Shown here one piece after another: positions 52,625 through 61,875 of a stretch of DNA of 64,000 nt (its first letter is position 1; each line of letters begins with the position of its first letter). The position numbers were made by a program, and so were the translations under genes. This DNA comes from Pseudomonas sp. Bout1 (GTDB lineage: Bacteria > Pseudomonadota > Gammaproteobacteria > Pseudomonadales > Pseudomonadaceae). A model generated the notes under the pieces. It did no database searches and was not told the DNA's origin. It saw nothing but the letters and a program-made list of their open reading frames with translations. The DNA is taken from assembly GCF_034314165.1 (NCBI RefSeq), contig NZ_JAVIWK010000001.1, positions 2,619,001-2,683,000 of the forward strand, in the 5' to 3' direction.

Positions 52625-53284
52625 CTACAGAAACAGCGTGCTCACCAGCTCTGTGCGGCTGCTGACGCCGGTCTTGCGAAACAGGTTGATCAGGTGGGTC
52701 TTGATGGTCGGCAGGCCGATTTCAAGTTCCCGGGCCAGCTCTTTGTTACTGGCACCCTGGCGCAACAACAAGGCTATCTGGCGTTCCTTGGGCGTGAGGC
52801 AAGCCAGTGCGTCTTCAGCTGGCTGCATGTTGGCTACGGCCAGTTGCAGCAAGGTTTGCAGGGCGTTCAGTTGGGCCAGTTGCGCGCCGGTAAAGGCGCC
52901 TTGGTCAGCGGTGCGCAGCAACGAGATCCCCGCCTGGGGCCGGCCGGCACGCTGGGCCAGGATTTCCACCACATCGACCACGCCATAGCGCCGCAGGAAA
53001 TCCCCATACCGCCGGGTATCCCGCGCCGGCTGGCGGGCCATGGCAAAGCCCAGCGGCACCACGGCCAACCCGCTGGACAGGCAGTTGCGCGGTTGCAACG
53101 GGTCGAACTGGCAGTAGTTGTCGAGGTAGTCGCGGTGCATCTCGCCGCTCATGCTGTGCAACTGGAAATCGCGGGCTTGCAGGTGCCGGTCGACACAATA
53201 AAACGCGGCCTGGCTGACCGGAATCAAGCGGGTGAAAGCCTGCAGGCACTGGCCGGCGACTTCATGGGCGGGGAGAGTGTGCAT
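52625..53284 (-). CDS. LuxR-type transcriptional regulator, possibly MoaR-like
   Basis: This 219-residue regulator has an N-terminal domain with GAF-like sequence (AFYCVDRHLQARDFQLHSMSGEMHRDYLDNYCQFDPLQPRN) and a C-terminal LuxR HTH (LTPKERQIALLLRQGASNKELARELEIGLPTIKTHLINLFRKTGVSSRTELV). It has no autoinducer-binding signature, so quorum sensing is unlikely. It is encoded just upstream of the MoaF/SDR operon and downstream of the cupin and oxidase genes. The monoamine regulon activator MoaR is also a LuxR-type protein, so this may be its counterpart. This is inferred from context. Confidence 0.82.
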   Translation of the reverse strand: MHTLPAHEVAGQCLQAFTRLIPVSQAAFYCVDRHLQARDFQLHSMSGEMHRDYLDNYCQFDPLQPRNCLSSGLAVVPLGFAMARQPARDTRRYGDFLRRYGVVDVVEILAQRAGRPQAGISLLRTADQGAFTGAQLAQLNALQTLLQLAVANMQPAEDALACLTPKERQIALLLRQGASNKELARELEIGLPTIKTHLINLFRKTGVSSRTELVSTLFL

Positions 53285-53336
53285 CGGTGGGCACCTGCGC
53301 CAAAGGGCTGCCGACGGGGGCCGGCAGCCGGGGCTA

Positions 53337-53702
53337 TCACACTACGGCGAAGTAGTGTTTGACGAAACTTTCGCTCACCACTTCCCACAGCACCGGCGTG
53401 CCCTTGGTCACGAACCAGCTGTCGCCGGCCTTGTAGCGGGTGCTTTGGCCGGTGGATTCGTCGGTGAGTACCACTTCGCCGGTGACCACCACGGCTTGTT
53501 CGGAAAATGGATAGACCATGCGGAACTTGCCCTGGGTGATGCCGAAATAGGCGCTGCTGACCGGGTCGGTGGGGGCGCCGAAGGTCATCTTGCCGAAGGC
53601 CCGGACTTCGCCTTCGAGGATGGTCGAGCCGAGGTCGGCGACGGTGCCCCAGGCGTCGAGTTCGGATAGCTGGATGTCTTTTTTGAGGGTGACGAGGGTC
53701 AT
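53337..53702 (-). CDS. Cupin protein, DUF861/EutQ-like
   Basis: This 121-residue single-domain cupin has YFGITQGKFRMVYPFSEQAVVVTGEVVLTDESTGQSTRYKAGDSWFVTKGTPVLWEV, the DUF861 pattern. It keeps an acidic and Gln-rich barrel interior but lacks the usual metal-binding His pairs. CAGGAG lies before the ATG. It precedes the LuxR gene and follows the FAD oxidase. Small cupins of this type often accompany PuuB-like amine oxidases. The function is unknown, possibly handling an aldehyde or imine product. Confidence 0.82.
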   Translation of the reverse strand: MTLVTLKKDIQLSELDAWGTVADLGSTILEGEVRAFGKMTFGAPTDPVSSAYFGITQGKFRMVYPFSEQAVVVTGEVVLTDESTGQSTRYKAGDSWFVTKGTPVLWEVVSESFVKHYFAVV

Positions 53703-53780
53703 GGCAGTTGCTCCTGATGAGGGGGAATTTGGGGCAATGGGGGCGCGGGCGTCCTGGATTAACGCGCCGGCCTTGAGTTT

Positions 53781-53806
53781 TTCGCGAGCAAGCTCGCTCC
53801 TACAGG
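53781..53806. repeat. Short REP (second type)
   Basis: TTCGCGAGCAAGCTCGCTCCTACAGG contains a small palindrome (GCGAGCAAGCTCGC) and is a common Pseudomonas REP variant distinct from the GAGCTGGCTTGCC type. It lies in the gap between the cupin and oxidase genes. Confidence 0.75.
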
Positions 53807-53829
53807 TGTCAGGTGTCGGGTGTTGGGTT

Positions 53830-55128
53830 TTAACGGCGGCCGTTCCAGTAACCGGAGAGCTGATGCCACGACTTGCCGGCGGTGAGCAGCAGCGGGCGGA
53901 TCGCGTCTTTGCCGATGATGGTCGGGCGGTGGATCGAGCTGACCAGGTCGTACCGCGCCGAACCTTCGCTCATGCCCTCGGCCAGCACCTTGCAGATGAT
54001 GTGGCTTGGGGTGACGCCGAAGCCCGAATAGCCCTGCACGTAGAACGCGTTGCTGCGCCCGGGCAGGGTGCCGACCTGCGGGAACAGGTTCGGGCTGCAG
54101 GCCATCGGGCCGCCCCAGGCCAGGTCGATCTTCACGTCCTTGAGGTATGGGAAAATCTTCAGCATCAGGTTGCGGTTCCAGGCTTTCAAATCGCCGGGGA
54201 TGTGCTCCACCAAAGGCGTGGCGGCGCCAAACAGCAGGCGGTTTTCGTTGGTGACGCGGTAGTAGTCGATCACTGGGCGAATGTCGCTGTAAGCCCCGCG
54301 AATCGGGCTGATGCGCTTGATCAGCTCTTCGGACAACGGCTCGGTCATCATCTGGAACGCGTAGGTGTTGATGGTCGAACGGTGCAGTTCCGGCTCCAGC
54401 TTGTTGAGGAAACTGTCGCAGGCCCACAGCAGCTTGCTGGCCTTGACCGAACCGCGTCCGGTGCGCACGGTGATGCGTTCGCCGTAGCTGACTTCCAGCG
54501 CCGGGCTGTTCTCGAAAATCCGCACGCCGTGGCCGGCCAGGGCCTTGGCTTCGCCCAAAAGCAGGTTCAACGAGTGCACATGCCCGCCGCCCATGTGCAG
54601 CAGGGCGCTGCTGTAGGCGTCGGAGCCGATGATCTGCTTCACGTCGGAGCCGCCAAGAAAGCGGATCTCGTGTTGGGTGTTGATGGACTTGAAGTCTTTT
54701 TCCCAGGCGCGCAGGGTCTTTTCCTGGCGGGCGTTGAAGCCCATGTAGCCGTAGCCGTGGCAGAAGTCGGCATCGATGTCGTACTTGGCGATGCGGTTCT
54801 TGATGATGTCGGCGCCCAGGTCGCTGATCTCGAAGATCTGGCGCAGGCCGTCTTCACCCACGTCCTGCTTGATCTTTTCCAGGTCGTGGCCAATACCCGC
54901 CATGATCTGCCCACCGTTGCGCCCTGTGCCGCCAAAACCCAGGTAACGCGCTTCCAGCACCACTATGTTGGTGATGCCTTTTTCAGCGAGTTCCAGGGCG
55001 GTGTTGATCCCGGAAAAGCCGCCGCCGATGATCACCACGTCGGCTTCCACGTCCTGTTCCAGGGTCGGGAAGCTGAGGTTGTATTTCTTGGTCGCCGTGT
55101 AATAGGTCGGCGTTTCGATATTGATCAT
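53830..55128 (-). CDS. FAD-dependent amine oxidoreductase, PuuB-like (DAO family)
   Basis: This 432-residue flavoenzyme starts MINIETPTYYTATKKYNLSFPTLEQDVEADVVIIGGGFSGINTALELAEKG, containing the Rossmann FAD motif GGGFSG and the N-terminal extension typical of gamma-glutamylputrescine oxidase PuuB. It ends with YVQGYSGFGVTPSHIICKVLAEG, the C-terminal FAD-contacting segment. The ATG at 55128 gives the PuuB length (about 426). In this setting it probably oxidises an aromatic primary amine to the aldehyde with release of ammonia, feeding the aldehyde dehydrogenase at 36.4 kb. A polyamine derivative is the alternative. It is divergent from hpaR. Confidence 0.87.
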   Translation of the reverse strand: MINIETPTYYTATKKYNLSFPTLEQDVEADVVIIGGGFSGINTALELAEKGITNIVVLEARYLGFGGTGRNGGQIMAGIGHDLEKIKQDVGEDGLRQIFEISDLGADIIKNRIAKYDIDADFCHGYGYMGFNARQEKTLRAWEKDFKSINTQHEIRFLGGSDVKQIIGSDAYSSALLHMGGGHVHSLNLLLGEAKALAGHGVRIFENSPALEVSYGERITVRTGRGSVKASKLLWACDSFLNKLEPELHRSTINTYAFQMMTEPLSEELIKRISPIRGAYSDIRPVIDYYRVTNENRLLFGAATPLVEHIPGDLKAWNRNLMLKIFPYLKDVKIDLAWGGPMACSPNLFPQVGTLPGRSNAFYVQGYSGFGVTPSHIICKVLAEGMSEGSARYDLVSSIHRPTIIGKDAIRPLLLTAGKSWHQLSGYWNGRR

Positions 55129-55285
55129 TGCGCTGCCTGACAGTGAATAGCTAATGAGCGTATTAAGGCCGTTGGCGCGCTGGATGTCTTGATTCTGCGT
55201 GCCGGGCTTTTTGTTCCTGCGCGCCAGAGCCTTCGCCGGCCTCACAAGTTATAGCGTGAGGTGGGGAGGAGAGTGTTAGAGTTTC

Positions 55286-55299
55286 GTTAAAACATTAAC
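55286..55299. promoter_or_regulatory. Candidate HpaR operator before hpaR
   Basis: GTTAAAACATTAAC is a GTTAA-N4-TTAAC palindrome 24 bases upstream of the hpaR ATG. The same arms occur between hpaG1 and hpaA, which suggests autoregulation by HpaR. Confidence 0.6.
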
Positions 55300-55323
55300 T
55301 AAATTTATCGTGACCCTGAGCCT

Positions 55324-55746
55324 ATGTTGAAACCCAGACAATCCTTGACCTTGACCTTGCTCCAGGCCCGTGAAGCGGCCATGAGTTTTTTCCGACCCTC
55401 GCTGAATGAGCACGGGCTGACCGAGCAGCAATGGCGGGTTATTCGAATTCTCAGCCAGCACGACGAGCTGGAGATTTACCAACTGGCGGAACTGGCGTGC
55501 ATTCTCAAGCCGAGCATGACCGGTGTGCTGGTGCGCATGGAGGCGGCGGGGATGGTGCATCGGCGCAAGGCCGAGCAGGATCAGCGGCGGGTGCTGGTGA
55601 CGCTGGCAGAGAAGGGCAAAGCCAGTTTCGAGTCGATGAGCCAGTGCATGGAGGAAAATTACCAGCGCTTGCAGGGGCAGTTTGGGGAGGAGAAATTGCA
55701 GGTGTTGTTGGGGTTGCTGGATGAGTTGAAAACCATCAAACGCTGA
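55324..55746 (+). CDS. hpaR: HpaR, MarR-family repressor of the homoprotocatechuate operon
   Basis: This 140-residue MarR-type repressor begins MLKPRQSLTLTLLQAREAAMSFFRPSLNEHGLTEQQWRVIRIL, as in HpaR/HpcR. It contains the winged-helix segment LAELACILKPSMTGVLVRMEAAGMVHRRKAEQDQRRVLVTLAEKG. It normally represses the meta-cleavage operon until 4-hydroxyphenylacetate or homoprotocatechuate binds. Its gene faces the end of hpaI. A palindrome matching those upstream of hpaG1 lies 24 bases before the start. Confidence 0.92.
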   Translation: MLKPRQSLTLTLLQAREAAMSFFRPSLNEHGLTEQQWRVIRILSQHDELEIYQLAELACILKPSMTGVLVRMEAAGMVHRRKAEQDQRRVLVTLAEKGKASFESMSQCMEENYQRLQGQFGEEKLQVLLGLLDELKTIKR

Positions 55747-55763
55747 CACACCACCGATTCAAA

Positions 55764-55850
55764 TGTGGGAGCTGGCTTGCCTGCGATGCAGGCGCCTCGG
55801 TCCTTCAGGTACACCGAGGTGATGCTATCGCAGGCAAGCCAGCTCCCACA
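55764..55850. repeat. REP doublet
   Basis: Perfect inverted arms tgtgggagctggcttgcctg and caggcaagccagctcccaca enclose a CGCCTCGG...CCGAGG stem between convergent hpaR and hpaI. Confidence 0.9.
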
Positions 55851-55874
55851 GTTGATCTCTGTTGTTTGACGGGG

Positions 55875-56675
55875 TTAGTACACGCCCCCGGTAGTGGCCG
55901 GTGCCGCAGTGTCTTTGAACTTCGCAGCCAACCCCTGCAACCCGCGCATCAACACCGTCGTATCCACCCCGACCGCCACAAACGCCGCCCCCAGCTCGAT
56001 ATACCGCCGCGCCAGTTTCTCATCCGCACTCAAGATCCCCGCCGCCTTGCCGGCTTTTTGAATCCGGACGATGGCGTCTTCAATCGCTGCCTGCACCTCG
56101 GGGTGCCCGGGATTGCCCCGATGCCCCATGGCCGCACTCAGGTCCGCCGGGCCGATAAATACCCCGTCCACTCCGTCAACCGCGGCAATCGCATCGAGGT
56201 TGTCCAGGCCTTCACGGTTCTCGATCTGCACCAACAGGCACATCTGCGCATCGGCCTCATCCAGGTAACCGGGAATACTGTTCCAGCGCGACGCCCGCGC
56301 CAGCGCGCTGCCCACGCCCCGTACACCACCCGGTGGATAACGCATCGCCCGCACCAGTTGCCGGGCCTGTTCCGCCGTCTCCACCATCGGCACCAACAGC
56401 GTCTGCACACCAATATCCAGCACCTGCTTGATCAACGCGGTATCGCCGATCACCGGGCGAATCACCGGCTGGCTGTCGTACGGCGCTACGGCCTGCAATT
56501 GGCCGAGCATGCCGCGCAGGTCATTGGGTGCGTGCTCGCCGTCGATCAGCAGCCAGTCAAACCCGGCATTCGCCGCCAGCTCGGCGCAGTAGGCATCGGC
56601 CAGGCCGAGCCACAGGCCAATCTGCGTCTGGCCACCTTGCAGGCGTTGCTTGAAACGGTTGATGGGCATGTGCAT
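55875..56675 (-). CDS. hpaI: HpaI, 4-hydroxy-2-oxoheptane-1,7-dioate aldolase
   Basis: This 266-residue class II aldolase catalyses the last step, cleaving 4-hydroxy-2-oxoheptanedioate to pyruvate and succinate semialdehyde. HpcH/HpaI motifs are [30 protein letters not shown] at the N-terminus, [21 protein letters not shown], the metal-binding region in [14 protein letters not shown], and [18 protein letters not shown] lies 8 bases before the ATG. It is the last gene of the hpa operon, 18 bases after hpaH. Confidence 0.95.
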   Translation of the reverse strand: MHMPINRFKQRLQGGQTQIGLWLGLADAYCAELAANAGFDWLLIDGEHAPNDLRGMLGQLQAVAPYDSQPVIRPVIGDTALIKQVLDIGVQTLLVPMVETAEQARQLVRAMRYPPGGVRGVGSALARASRWNSIPGYLDEADAQMCLLVQIENREGLDNLDAIAAVDGVDGVFIGPADLSAAMGHRGNPGHPEVQAAIEDAIVRIQKAGKAAGILSADEKLARRYIELGAAFVAVGVDTTVLMRGLQGLAAKFKDTAAPATTGGVY

Positions 56676-56693
56676 GAAACGGTCCTCCAGTAT

Positions 56694-57497
56694 TCAGACA
56701 AAGCGGCAGGAGATGGAGCCCAGCATGTCGTAGTCGACATGGAAGGTGTCACCCGGGTTTGCCGCCACCGGGCGAGTAAAGGAACCGCCAAGGATGATCT
56801 GGCCCGGCTGCAGGGTGACGTCGTATGGCGCCAGTTTGTTCGCCAGCCACGCCACGCCCTTGGCCGGGTGGTTGAGCACGGCGGCCGACACCCCGGACTC
56901 TTCGATCACCCCGTTGCGGTACAACACCGCCGGCACCTTGCGCAGGTCGATCTCGGTGGGGCGCACTGCACGGCCGCCCATCACCACACCGGCGTTGGCA
57001 GCGTTGTCGGAGATGGTGTCGAACACCTTGCGTGTGGCGTTGGTGTGCGGGTCAACTTGCTGGATGCGGGCGTCGATGATTTCCAGCGCCGGGATCACCC
57101 ACTCGGTGGCGTCCAGCACGTCGAATATCGTGCAGTTGGGGCCCTTGAGCGGCTTGCCGAGGATAAATGCCAGCTCCACTTCCACCCTTGGCACGATGAA
57201 GCGCTCGAAGGGAATGTCGGTGCCCTCGTCGAAGAACATGTCATCGAGCAGGGCGCCGTAATCCGGCTCGGTGATGTTCGACGACACTTGCATCGCCCGG
57301 GAGGTGAGGCCGATTTTGTGCCCGACCAGCTTGCGCCCGTCCTTGATTTTTTGTGCGACCCAGGCGCGCTGGATGGCATAGGCGTCTTCGATGGTGATGT
57401 GCGGGTGCTCCAGGGAAAACTGGCGCACCTGTTCACGGGACCGCTCGGCCTGGTCGAGGCGGGCGGCGGCTTGCCGGATTTGGGCTTGATCAAGCAT
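56694..57497 (-). CDS. hpaH: HpaH, 2-oxo-hept-4-ene-1,7-dioate hydratase
   Basis: This 267-residue hydratase adds water to 2-oxohept-4-enedioate in the homoprotocatechuate pathway. It has the FAH-like fold of the MhpD/HpaH family: [33 protein letters not shown], the metal-ligand pattern [13 protein letters not shown], and [25 protein letters not shown]. Length matches E. coli HpaH (267). The ATG at 57497 is preceded by the hpaX end 10 bases away. Confidence 0.95.
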   Translation of the reverse strand: MLDQAQIRQAAARLDQAERSREQVRQFSLEHPHITIEDAYAIQRAWVAQKIKDGRKLVGHKIGLTSRAMQVSSNITEPDYGALLDDMFFDEGTDIPFERFIVPRVEVELAFILGKPLKGPNCTIFDVLDATEWVIPALEIIDARIQQVDPHTNATRKVFDTISDNAANAGVVMGGRAVRPTEIDLRKVPAVLYRNGVIEESGVSAAVLNHPAKGVAWLANKLAPYDVTLQPGQIILGGSFTRPVAANPGDTFHVDYDMLGSISCRFV

Positions 57498-57507
57498 GAC
57501 GAATTCT

Positions 57508-58842
57508 CTACTGGGGATTGACGATGGCAGCGTGGGTGCGCAGCACCAGCAGGCCGCCGAGGGCGATAAGCAGCGCCAGCACATACAGGGCCAGGCTCGC
57601 GCTTTGGGTGGTGTCGCGCATCCAGCCGATCAGGTACGGCGCCAGGAACGAGGCGATGCTGCCGAACGAGCTGATCAGCGCGATGCCGGCCGCCTGGGTG
57701 CTGTTGGACAGGAACGCCGGCGGCAATTGCCAGAACATCGGCAACGCAGCGCTGGCGCCCATGCCGGCCAGGATCAGGCCGCCCAGCACCAGGGTCGGGT
57801 TGGTGGGCGAGAGCCCGGCCACTGCAATGCCGACGGCAGACATCAGCAACGGCACGCACAAGTGCCAGCGGCGCTCGCGGTTGCGGTCGGAGGAGCGCCC
57901 GCAGCCGATCATGAAGAAGCACCCGGCCAGGTACGGCACCGCGCTCAACAGGCCCACCTGGCTGTCGCGGCCGATGCCGGCGCCGTGAATCAGGGTGGGC
58001 ATCCAGAACGCCAGGGTGTTCACCGCCAGCATCACTGCGAAGTACACCGCCACCAGTAGCCACACCTGCGGGTCACGCACGATGCCGCCGAATGAGGTGA
58101 TGGATTTGCGCTGTTCTTCACTGCTCAGTTGCTCGCGCAGTTGTTGCTTTTGCGCAGGCGCCAGCCACTTCACGGTTTCGAAGCTGTCGGGCAGGTACTT
58201 CAGCACCACCAGGCCGAGCAGTACCACTGGGGCGCCTTCGATCAGGAACATCCACTGCCAGCCGCGCAGCCCGCCGAAATCATGGAAGTGCTCCAGGATC
58301 GCACCAGACAACGGCCCGCCGACCACACCGGCCATGGGCACGGCGATCGCAAACAGCGCGGTGACTTGCGCCCGGCGACGGGCCGGGTACCAACGGTTGA
58401 GAAACACCAAAATCCCCGGGAAGAAACCGGCCTCGGCCACCCCCAGCAAAAAGCGCAGCACGTAGAAGCCGGTGGAGCTTTCGATCCACAGCATGCTGGT
58501 AGACAGCAGGCCCCACACCACCATCAGGCAGGCGATCCAGCGCCGTGGCCCGACCCGGTCCAGGGCCATGTTGCTCGGTACGCCGAACAACGCGTAGGCG
58601 ATAAAAAACAGGCCGGCCCCCAGGCCGTACACCGTGTCGCTGAAGTGCAGGTCGGTACTCATCTGCATCTTGGCGAAGCCGATGTTGATCCGGTCCAGGT
58701 GGGCAAACAGGTAACAGATCAGCAACAACGGCATCAGTCGCCAGGTGACGAGGCTGTGGGTGCGCTGATGTTCGATCAGGGTGGTGCTGTCGGCAGTATT
58801 GGCTGTGCTCATGATGTTGTTCTTTTTGGTTTGAGTGGCCAT
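57508..58842 (-). CDS. hpaX: HpaX-like MFS transporter for 4-hydroxyphenylacetate
   Basis: This 444-residue MFS transporter of the anion:cation symporter family has 12 helices, with [25 protein letters not shown] in helix 1 and the signature [26 protein letters not shown] in helix 4. It sits inside the hpa operon between hpaF and hpaH, where HpaX-type 4-HPA permeases occur. An internal ATG at 58812 (MSTANTAD) is an equally good start, as neither has a strong ribosome site. Substrate is inferred from the operon. Confidence 0.9.
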   Translation of the reverse strand: MATQTKKNNIMSTANTADSTTLIEHQRTHSLVTWRLMPLLLICYLFAHLDRINIGFAKMQMSTDLHFSDTVYGLGAGLFFIAYALFGVPSNMALDRVGPRRWIACLMVVWGLLSTSMLWIESSTGFYVLRFLLGVAEAGFFPGILVFLNRWYPARRRAQVTALFAIAVPMAGVVGGPLSGAILEHFHDFGGLRGWQWMFLIEGAPVVLLGLVVLKYLPDSFETVKWLAPAQKQQLREQLSSEEQRKSITSFGGIVRDPQVWLLVAVYFAVMLAVNTLAFWMPTLIHGAGIGRDSQVGLLSAVPYLAGCFFMIGCGRSSDRNRERRWHLCVPLLMSAVGIAVAGLSPTNPTLVLGGLILAGMGASAALPMFWQLPPAFLSNSTQAAGIALISSFGSIASFLAPYLIGWMRDTTQSASLALYVLALLIALGGLLVLRTHAAIVNPQ

Positions 58843-58863
58843 GGGCGGAAAGGCGGGCTGTGG

Positions 58864-59256
58864 TCAGCTCGCCTGGTTCTTCAGGAAGGCGTGCACGTTG
58901 TTCTGCTTGAAATTCAGCTCGGGGTGCAGCTCGATCATCTCGAACGACAACGCCAGCAGCCGCTGGGCTTGCAGTTCGGCGAAGTGCTCGGTGATGACCG
59001 TGAACAGCGCTTCGGCGACCGCCTTGCGGGTTTCCAAGTCCCGTCCGTGGCCGACCTTGAGGGTCATGTGGACGAAGGCGTAGTCATGCTTGCCGTCGGC
59101 CATGCGCCAGGTGTCCAGGCGCACGCCGCGACTGCGGATGCCCCCCAGGGGAAACACACCGCTGTCGCCCAGCACGGCGTGGACCTTTTCGAACAGTGCC
59201 GGCAGGTTGGCCTGCTGTTCGAGGTTGTCGGTGTATTCGGCAATGAAGTGCGGCAT
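58864..59256 (-). CDS. hpaF: HpaF, 5-carboxymethyl-2-hydroxymuconate delta-isomerase
   Basis: This 130-residue small isomerase begins MPHFIAEYTDNLE, giving the N-terminal catalytic Pro after Met removal, as in the tautomerase/CHMI fold. GVFPLGGIRSRGVRLDTWRMADG and the C-terminal LSFEMIELHPELNFKQNNVHAFL match E. coli HpcD/HpaF (126 residues). GAGGAG lies upstream of the ATG. It isomerises the HpaE product for HpaG. A REP doublet separates it from hpaD. Confidence 0.95.
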   Translation of the reverse strand: MPHFIAEYTDNLEQQANLPALFEKVHAVLGDSGVFPLGGIRSRGVRLDTWRMADGKHDYAFVHMTLKVGHGRDLETRKAVAEALFTVITEHFAELQAQRLLALSFEMIELHPELNFKQNNVHAFLKNQAS

Positions 59257-59295
59257 GTGACTATCTCCTCTTGGGGTGAGGTGCAGCGAATTCCT

Positions 59296-59382
59296 TGTGG
59301 GAGCTGGCTTGCCTGCGATGGCACCAACTCGGTGAGACAGATACACCGAGGTGCCTGCATCGCAGGCAAGCCAGCTCCTACA
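59296..59382. repeat. REP doublet inside the hpa operon
   Basis: Arms tgtgggagctggcttgcctg and caggcaagccagctcctaca form a long hairpin between hpaD and hpaF. In the mRNA it may stabilise the upstream part or lower downstream expression. Confidence 0.9.
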
Positions 59383-59400
59383 GGTGATCTTTACCAAGGC

Positions 59401-60258
59401 TCATAAAGGAAAAACGGCATTGATCTGCCCGGTGCCCGAGCTGCCGAACGGCTGGGTGATGATCTCGGCCGGCTTGTTGTATTCCGGCCCGCCGAGCAGT
59501 CCCAGAAGCATCGCGGTGTCGTGCATCTTGCCTTCGCCAAAGCAATGCTCGGCGTAGTCCGGCAGCATCGCGCAGAACTCTTTGAAGCGGCCTTGCTTCC
59601 ACATTTCCACCACGTGCAGGTCCATTTGCTTGTCGAATTCACGGGTCCAGTTGTGGATGTTGGCTTCGGCTTCGCGGTCGTCCGAGAAACGGTGGGAGAG
59701 GGAGCCCGAGGCCAGCACCAGCACTTTGCGGTCGCTCTTCTCGATGGCCCGGCGCACGGCGGCGCCAAACGCGAAACTGTCTTGCAGGCGGTGCCAGGCG
59801 CACCACGCGGCGATCGAGATCACGTCAAACTTCTGCTCGTCGGGCACGCCCATGTGCATGTAGCGCATCGGTACCAGGGTGCCGTATTCCAGCTCCAGGC
59901 TCGGGATGTTGTGGGCCATGGTGCGCACGCCGGCCAGGTTGGCCTCGGCGGCGATCAACTCGCCCAGTTCCGGGCAGCCCGGGTACTCGTACTCCATGTT
60001 CTTGATGAAGTGCGGCAGCTCGTTGCTGGTGTAGGTGCCCTTGAAGTGCTCGCCGCAGTTGACGTGATAACCGCTGTTGACCAGCCAGTGCACGTCGAAC
60101 ACCACGGCGGTGTCGGCCCCCAGTTCGCGGGCGCGGCGCCCGATTTCCTTGTGCCCGGCGATGGCCGCCTCGCGGCAACCGTGGTGCTTGCCGGGCAGTT
60201 CCGACAGGTACATCGAAGGGACGTGGCAGATCTTCGCGGCCAGGACGACTTCGCCCAT
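59401..60258 (-). CDS. hpaD: HpaD, 3,4-dihydroxyphenylacetate 2,3-dioxygenase
   Basis: This 285-residue extradiol dioxygenase of the LigB class (E. coli HpaD about 283) opens the ring of homoprotocatechuate. It has KICHVPSMYLSELPGKHHG near the N-terminus, with His likely to bind Fe(II), DTAVVFDVHWLVNSGYHVN, and LVLASGSLSHRFSDDREAEANIHNWTREFD. It follows hpaE in the operon with a REP in the gap of about 150 bases. The ATG at 60258 gives the family length. Confidence 0.95.
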   Translation of the reverse strand: MGEVVLAAKICHVPSMYLSELPGKHHGCREAAIAGHKEIGRRARELGADTAVVFDVHWLVNSGYHVNCGEHFKGTYTSNELPHFIKNMEYEYPGCPELGELIAAEANLAGVRTMAHNIPSLELEYGTLVPMRYMHMGVPDEQKFDVISIAAWCAWHRLQDSFAFGAAVRRAIEKSDRKVLVLASGSLSHRFSDDREAEANIHNWTREFDKQMDLHVVEMWKQGRFKEFCAMLPDYAEHCFGEGKMHDTAMLLGLLGGPEYNKPAEIITQPFGSSGTGQINAVFPL

Positions 60259-60312
60259 GATGATTCTCCTGAATAATTGTTTTTGTCTTGGAAGCGTGTT
60301 GTCAAAGATCAA

Positions 60313-60401
60313 GTGTGGGAGCTGTCGAGCCCAGGCGAGGCTGCGATGGGATCACCGCGCTGTCACTGGCAGAGCGCAGCGCCTGCATCGCAGCTCCTAC
60401 A
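60313..60401. repeat. REP doublet, divergent, between hpaE and hpaD
   Basis: Arms tgtgggagctgtcgagc... and ...gcctgcatcgcagctcctaca form an imperfect hairpin with a variant inner loop. It is a second REP within the hpa operon. Confidence 0.75.
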
Positions 60402-60409
60402 TGGGTCAC

Positions 60410-61870
60410 TCAAACACCCCAGCGCGGGATGTGGTGACTGCCCATGGAAATGCACACGTTCTTGATCTCGGCGAACACTTCGAAGCTGTACTGGCCGCCT
60501 TCACGGCCAGTGCCGGAACCTTTTACGCCACCGAACGGCTGGCGCAAGTCCCGCACGTTCTGGCTGTTGATGAACACCATGCCGGCTTCGATGCCGTAGG
60601 CCAGACGATGCGCCTTGCCGATGTCCTGGGTCCAGATGTACGACGCCAGGCCGTACTCGGTATCGTTGGCCAGTTGCAGCGCTTCGGCTTCGTCCTTGAA
60701 GGGGATCAGGCACACCACCGGGCCAAAGATCTCTTCCTGGGCGATGCGCATGTTGTTATTCACATCGGCAAATACCGTCGGCTGGATAAACTGCCCGCGG
60801 CTCAAGTGCGCCGGCAGGTTGGCCGGGCGTTCCAGGCCACCGGCCAGCAGGGTGGCGCCTTCTTCGAGGCCAATCTTGATGTAGCCGGTGACCTTGTCAT
60901 AGTGGGCCTGGGTGATCATCGAGCCAACCTGGGTTTTCGGGTCTTGCGGGTCGCCGACGATCAGGCGTTTGGCGCGGGCGGCAAACTCGGCGACGAACTG
61001 CGGGTACACGCTCTCCTGAATGAAGACCCGGCTGCCCGCGGTGCAACGCTCACCGTTCAACGAGAAGATGGTGAACAGCGCCGCGTCGAGGGCGCGCTCC
61101 AGGTCGGCATCCTCAAAGATCAGCACCGGCGACTTGCCGCCCAGTTCCATCGAGTACTTTTTCAACCCGGCGGTCTGCATGATCTTCTTGCCGGTGGCGG
61201 TGCCGCCGGTGAAGGAAATCGCCCGTACGTCGGGGTGGCGCACCAGTGCATCGCCGGCGGTGGCGCCGTAGCCCTGGATCACATTCAGCACGCCGTTGGG
61301 AATCCCGGCTTCGACCGCCAGGCGTCCCAGTTCGTTGGCCGTCAGCGGCGACAGCTCAGACATCTTCAGCACCGCAGTATTGCCCAGCGCCAGGCACGGC
61401 GCGGTCTTCCAGGTGGCCGTCATGAACGGCACGTTCCACGGCGACACCAACGCGCACACACCCACCGGCTGGTACAGGGTGTAGTTGAGCATCTGGTCGT
61501 CCACCGGGTAACTGTGGCCGTCCATGCGGGTGCACACTTCGGCGAAGAAATCGAAGTTGTGGGAGGCGCGTGGAATCAATACGTTTTTGGTCTGGTGGAT
61601 CGGCAGGCCGGTATCGAGGGTTTCCAGTTCAGCCAGGTGCGGCACGTTCTGCTCGATCAGCTCACCGAGCTTGCGCATCAGGCGGGCCCGTTCCTTGGCC
61701 GGTGTGCCTGCCCACTTCGGAAAGGCCTCCTTGGCTGCCGCTACCGCCTGCGCCACTTCATCGGCGCCGCCGCTGGCGACTTCACCGATGGCTTCGCCGG
61801 TGGCCGGGTTGTAGTTGATAAAGGTGTCTTTGCTTTCGACCTCACGGCCGTTGATCCAGTGTTTGATCAT
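60410..61870 (-). CDS. hpaE: HpaE, 5-carboxymethyl-2-hydroxymuconate semialdehyde dehydrogenase
   Basis: This 486-residue NAD-dependent aldehyde dehydrogenase begins MIKHWINGREVESKDTFINYNPATG, like E. coli HpaE. Catalytic features are Asn in PWNVPFM, the Gly loop FTGGTATG, Glu in MELGGKSP and Cys in NGERCTAGSR. ATG 61870 is chosen by family match; a TTG three codons upstream is possible. It oxidises the ring-fission product of HpaD. hpaG2 ends 5 bases before it. Confidence 0.96.
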   Translation of the reverse strand: MIKHWINGREVESKDTFINYNPATGEAIGEVASGGADEVAQAVAAAKEAFPKWAGTPAKERARLMRKLGELIEQNVPHLAELETLDTGLPIHQTKNVLIPRASHNFDFFAEVCTRMDGHSYPVDDQMLNYTLYQPVGVCALVSPWNVPFMTATWKTAPCLALGNTAVLKMSELSPLTANELGRLAVEAGIPNGVLNVIQGYGATAGDALVRHPDVRAISFTGGTATGKKIMQTAGLKKYSMELGGKSPVLIFEDADLERALDAALFTIFSLNGERCTAGSRVFIQESVYPQFVAEFAARAKRLIVGDPQDPKTQVGSMITQAHYDKVTGYIKIGLEEGATLLAGGLERPANLPAHLSRGQFIQPTVFADVNNNMRIAQEEIFGPVVCLIPFKDEAEALQLANDTEYGLASYIWTQDIGKAHRLAYGIEAGMVFINSQNVRDLRQPFGGVKGSGTGREGGQYSFEVFAEIKNVCISMGSHHIPRWGV

Positions 61871-61875
61871 GTTGC

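Noticed and set aside
55866..57521. Plus-strand ORF of 551 codons, and 58129-59406
   Set aside because: They are antisense to hpaI/hpaH and to hpaX/hpaF, which are certain.
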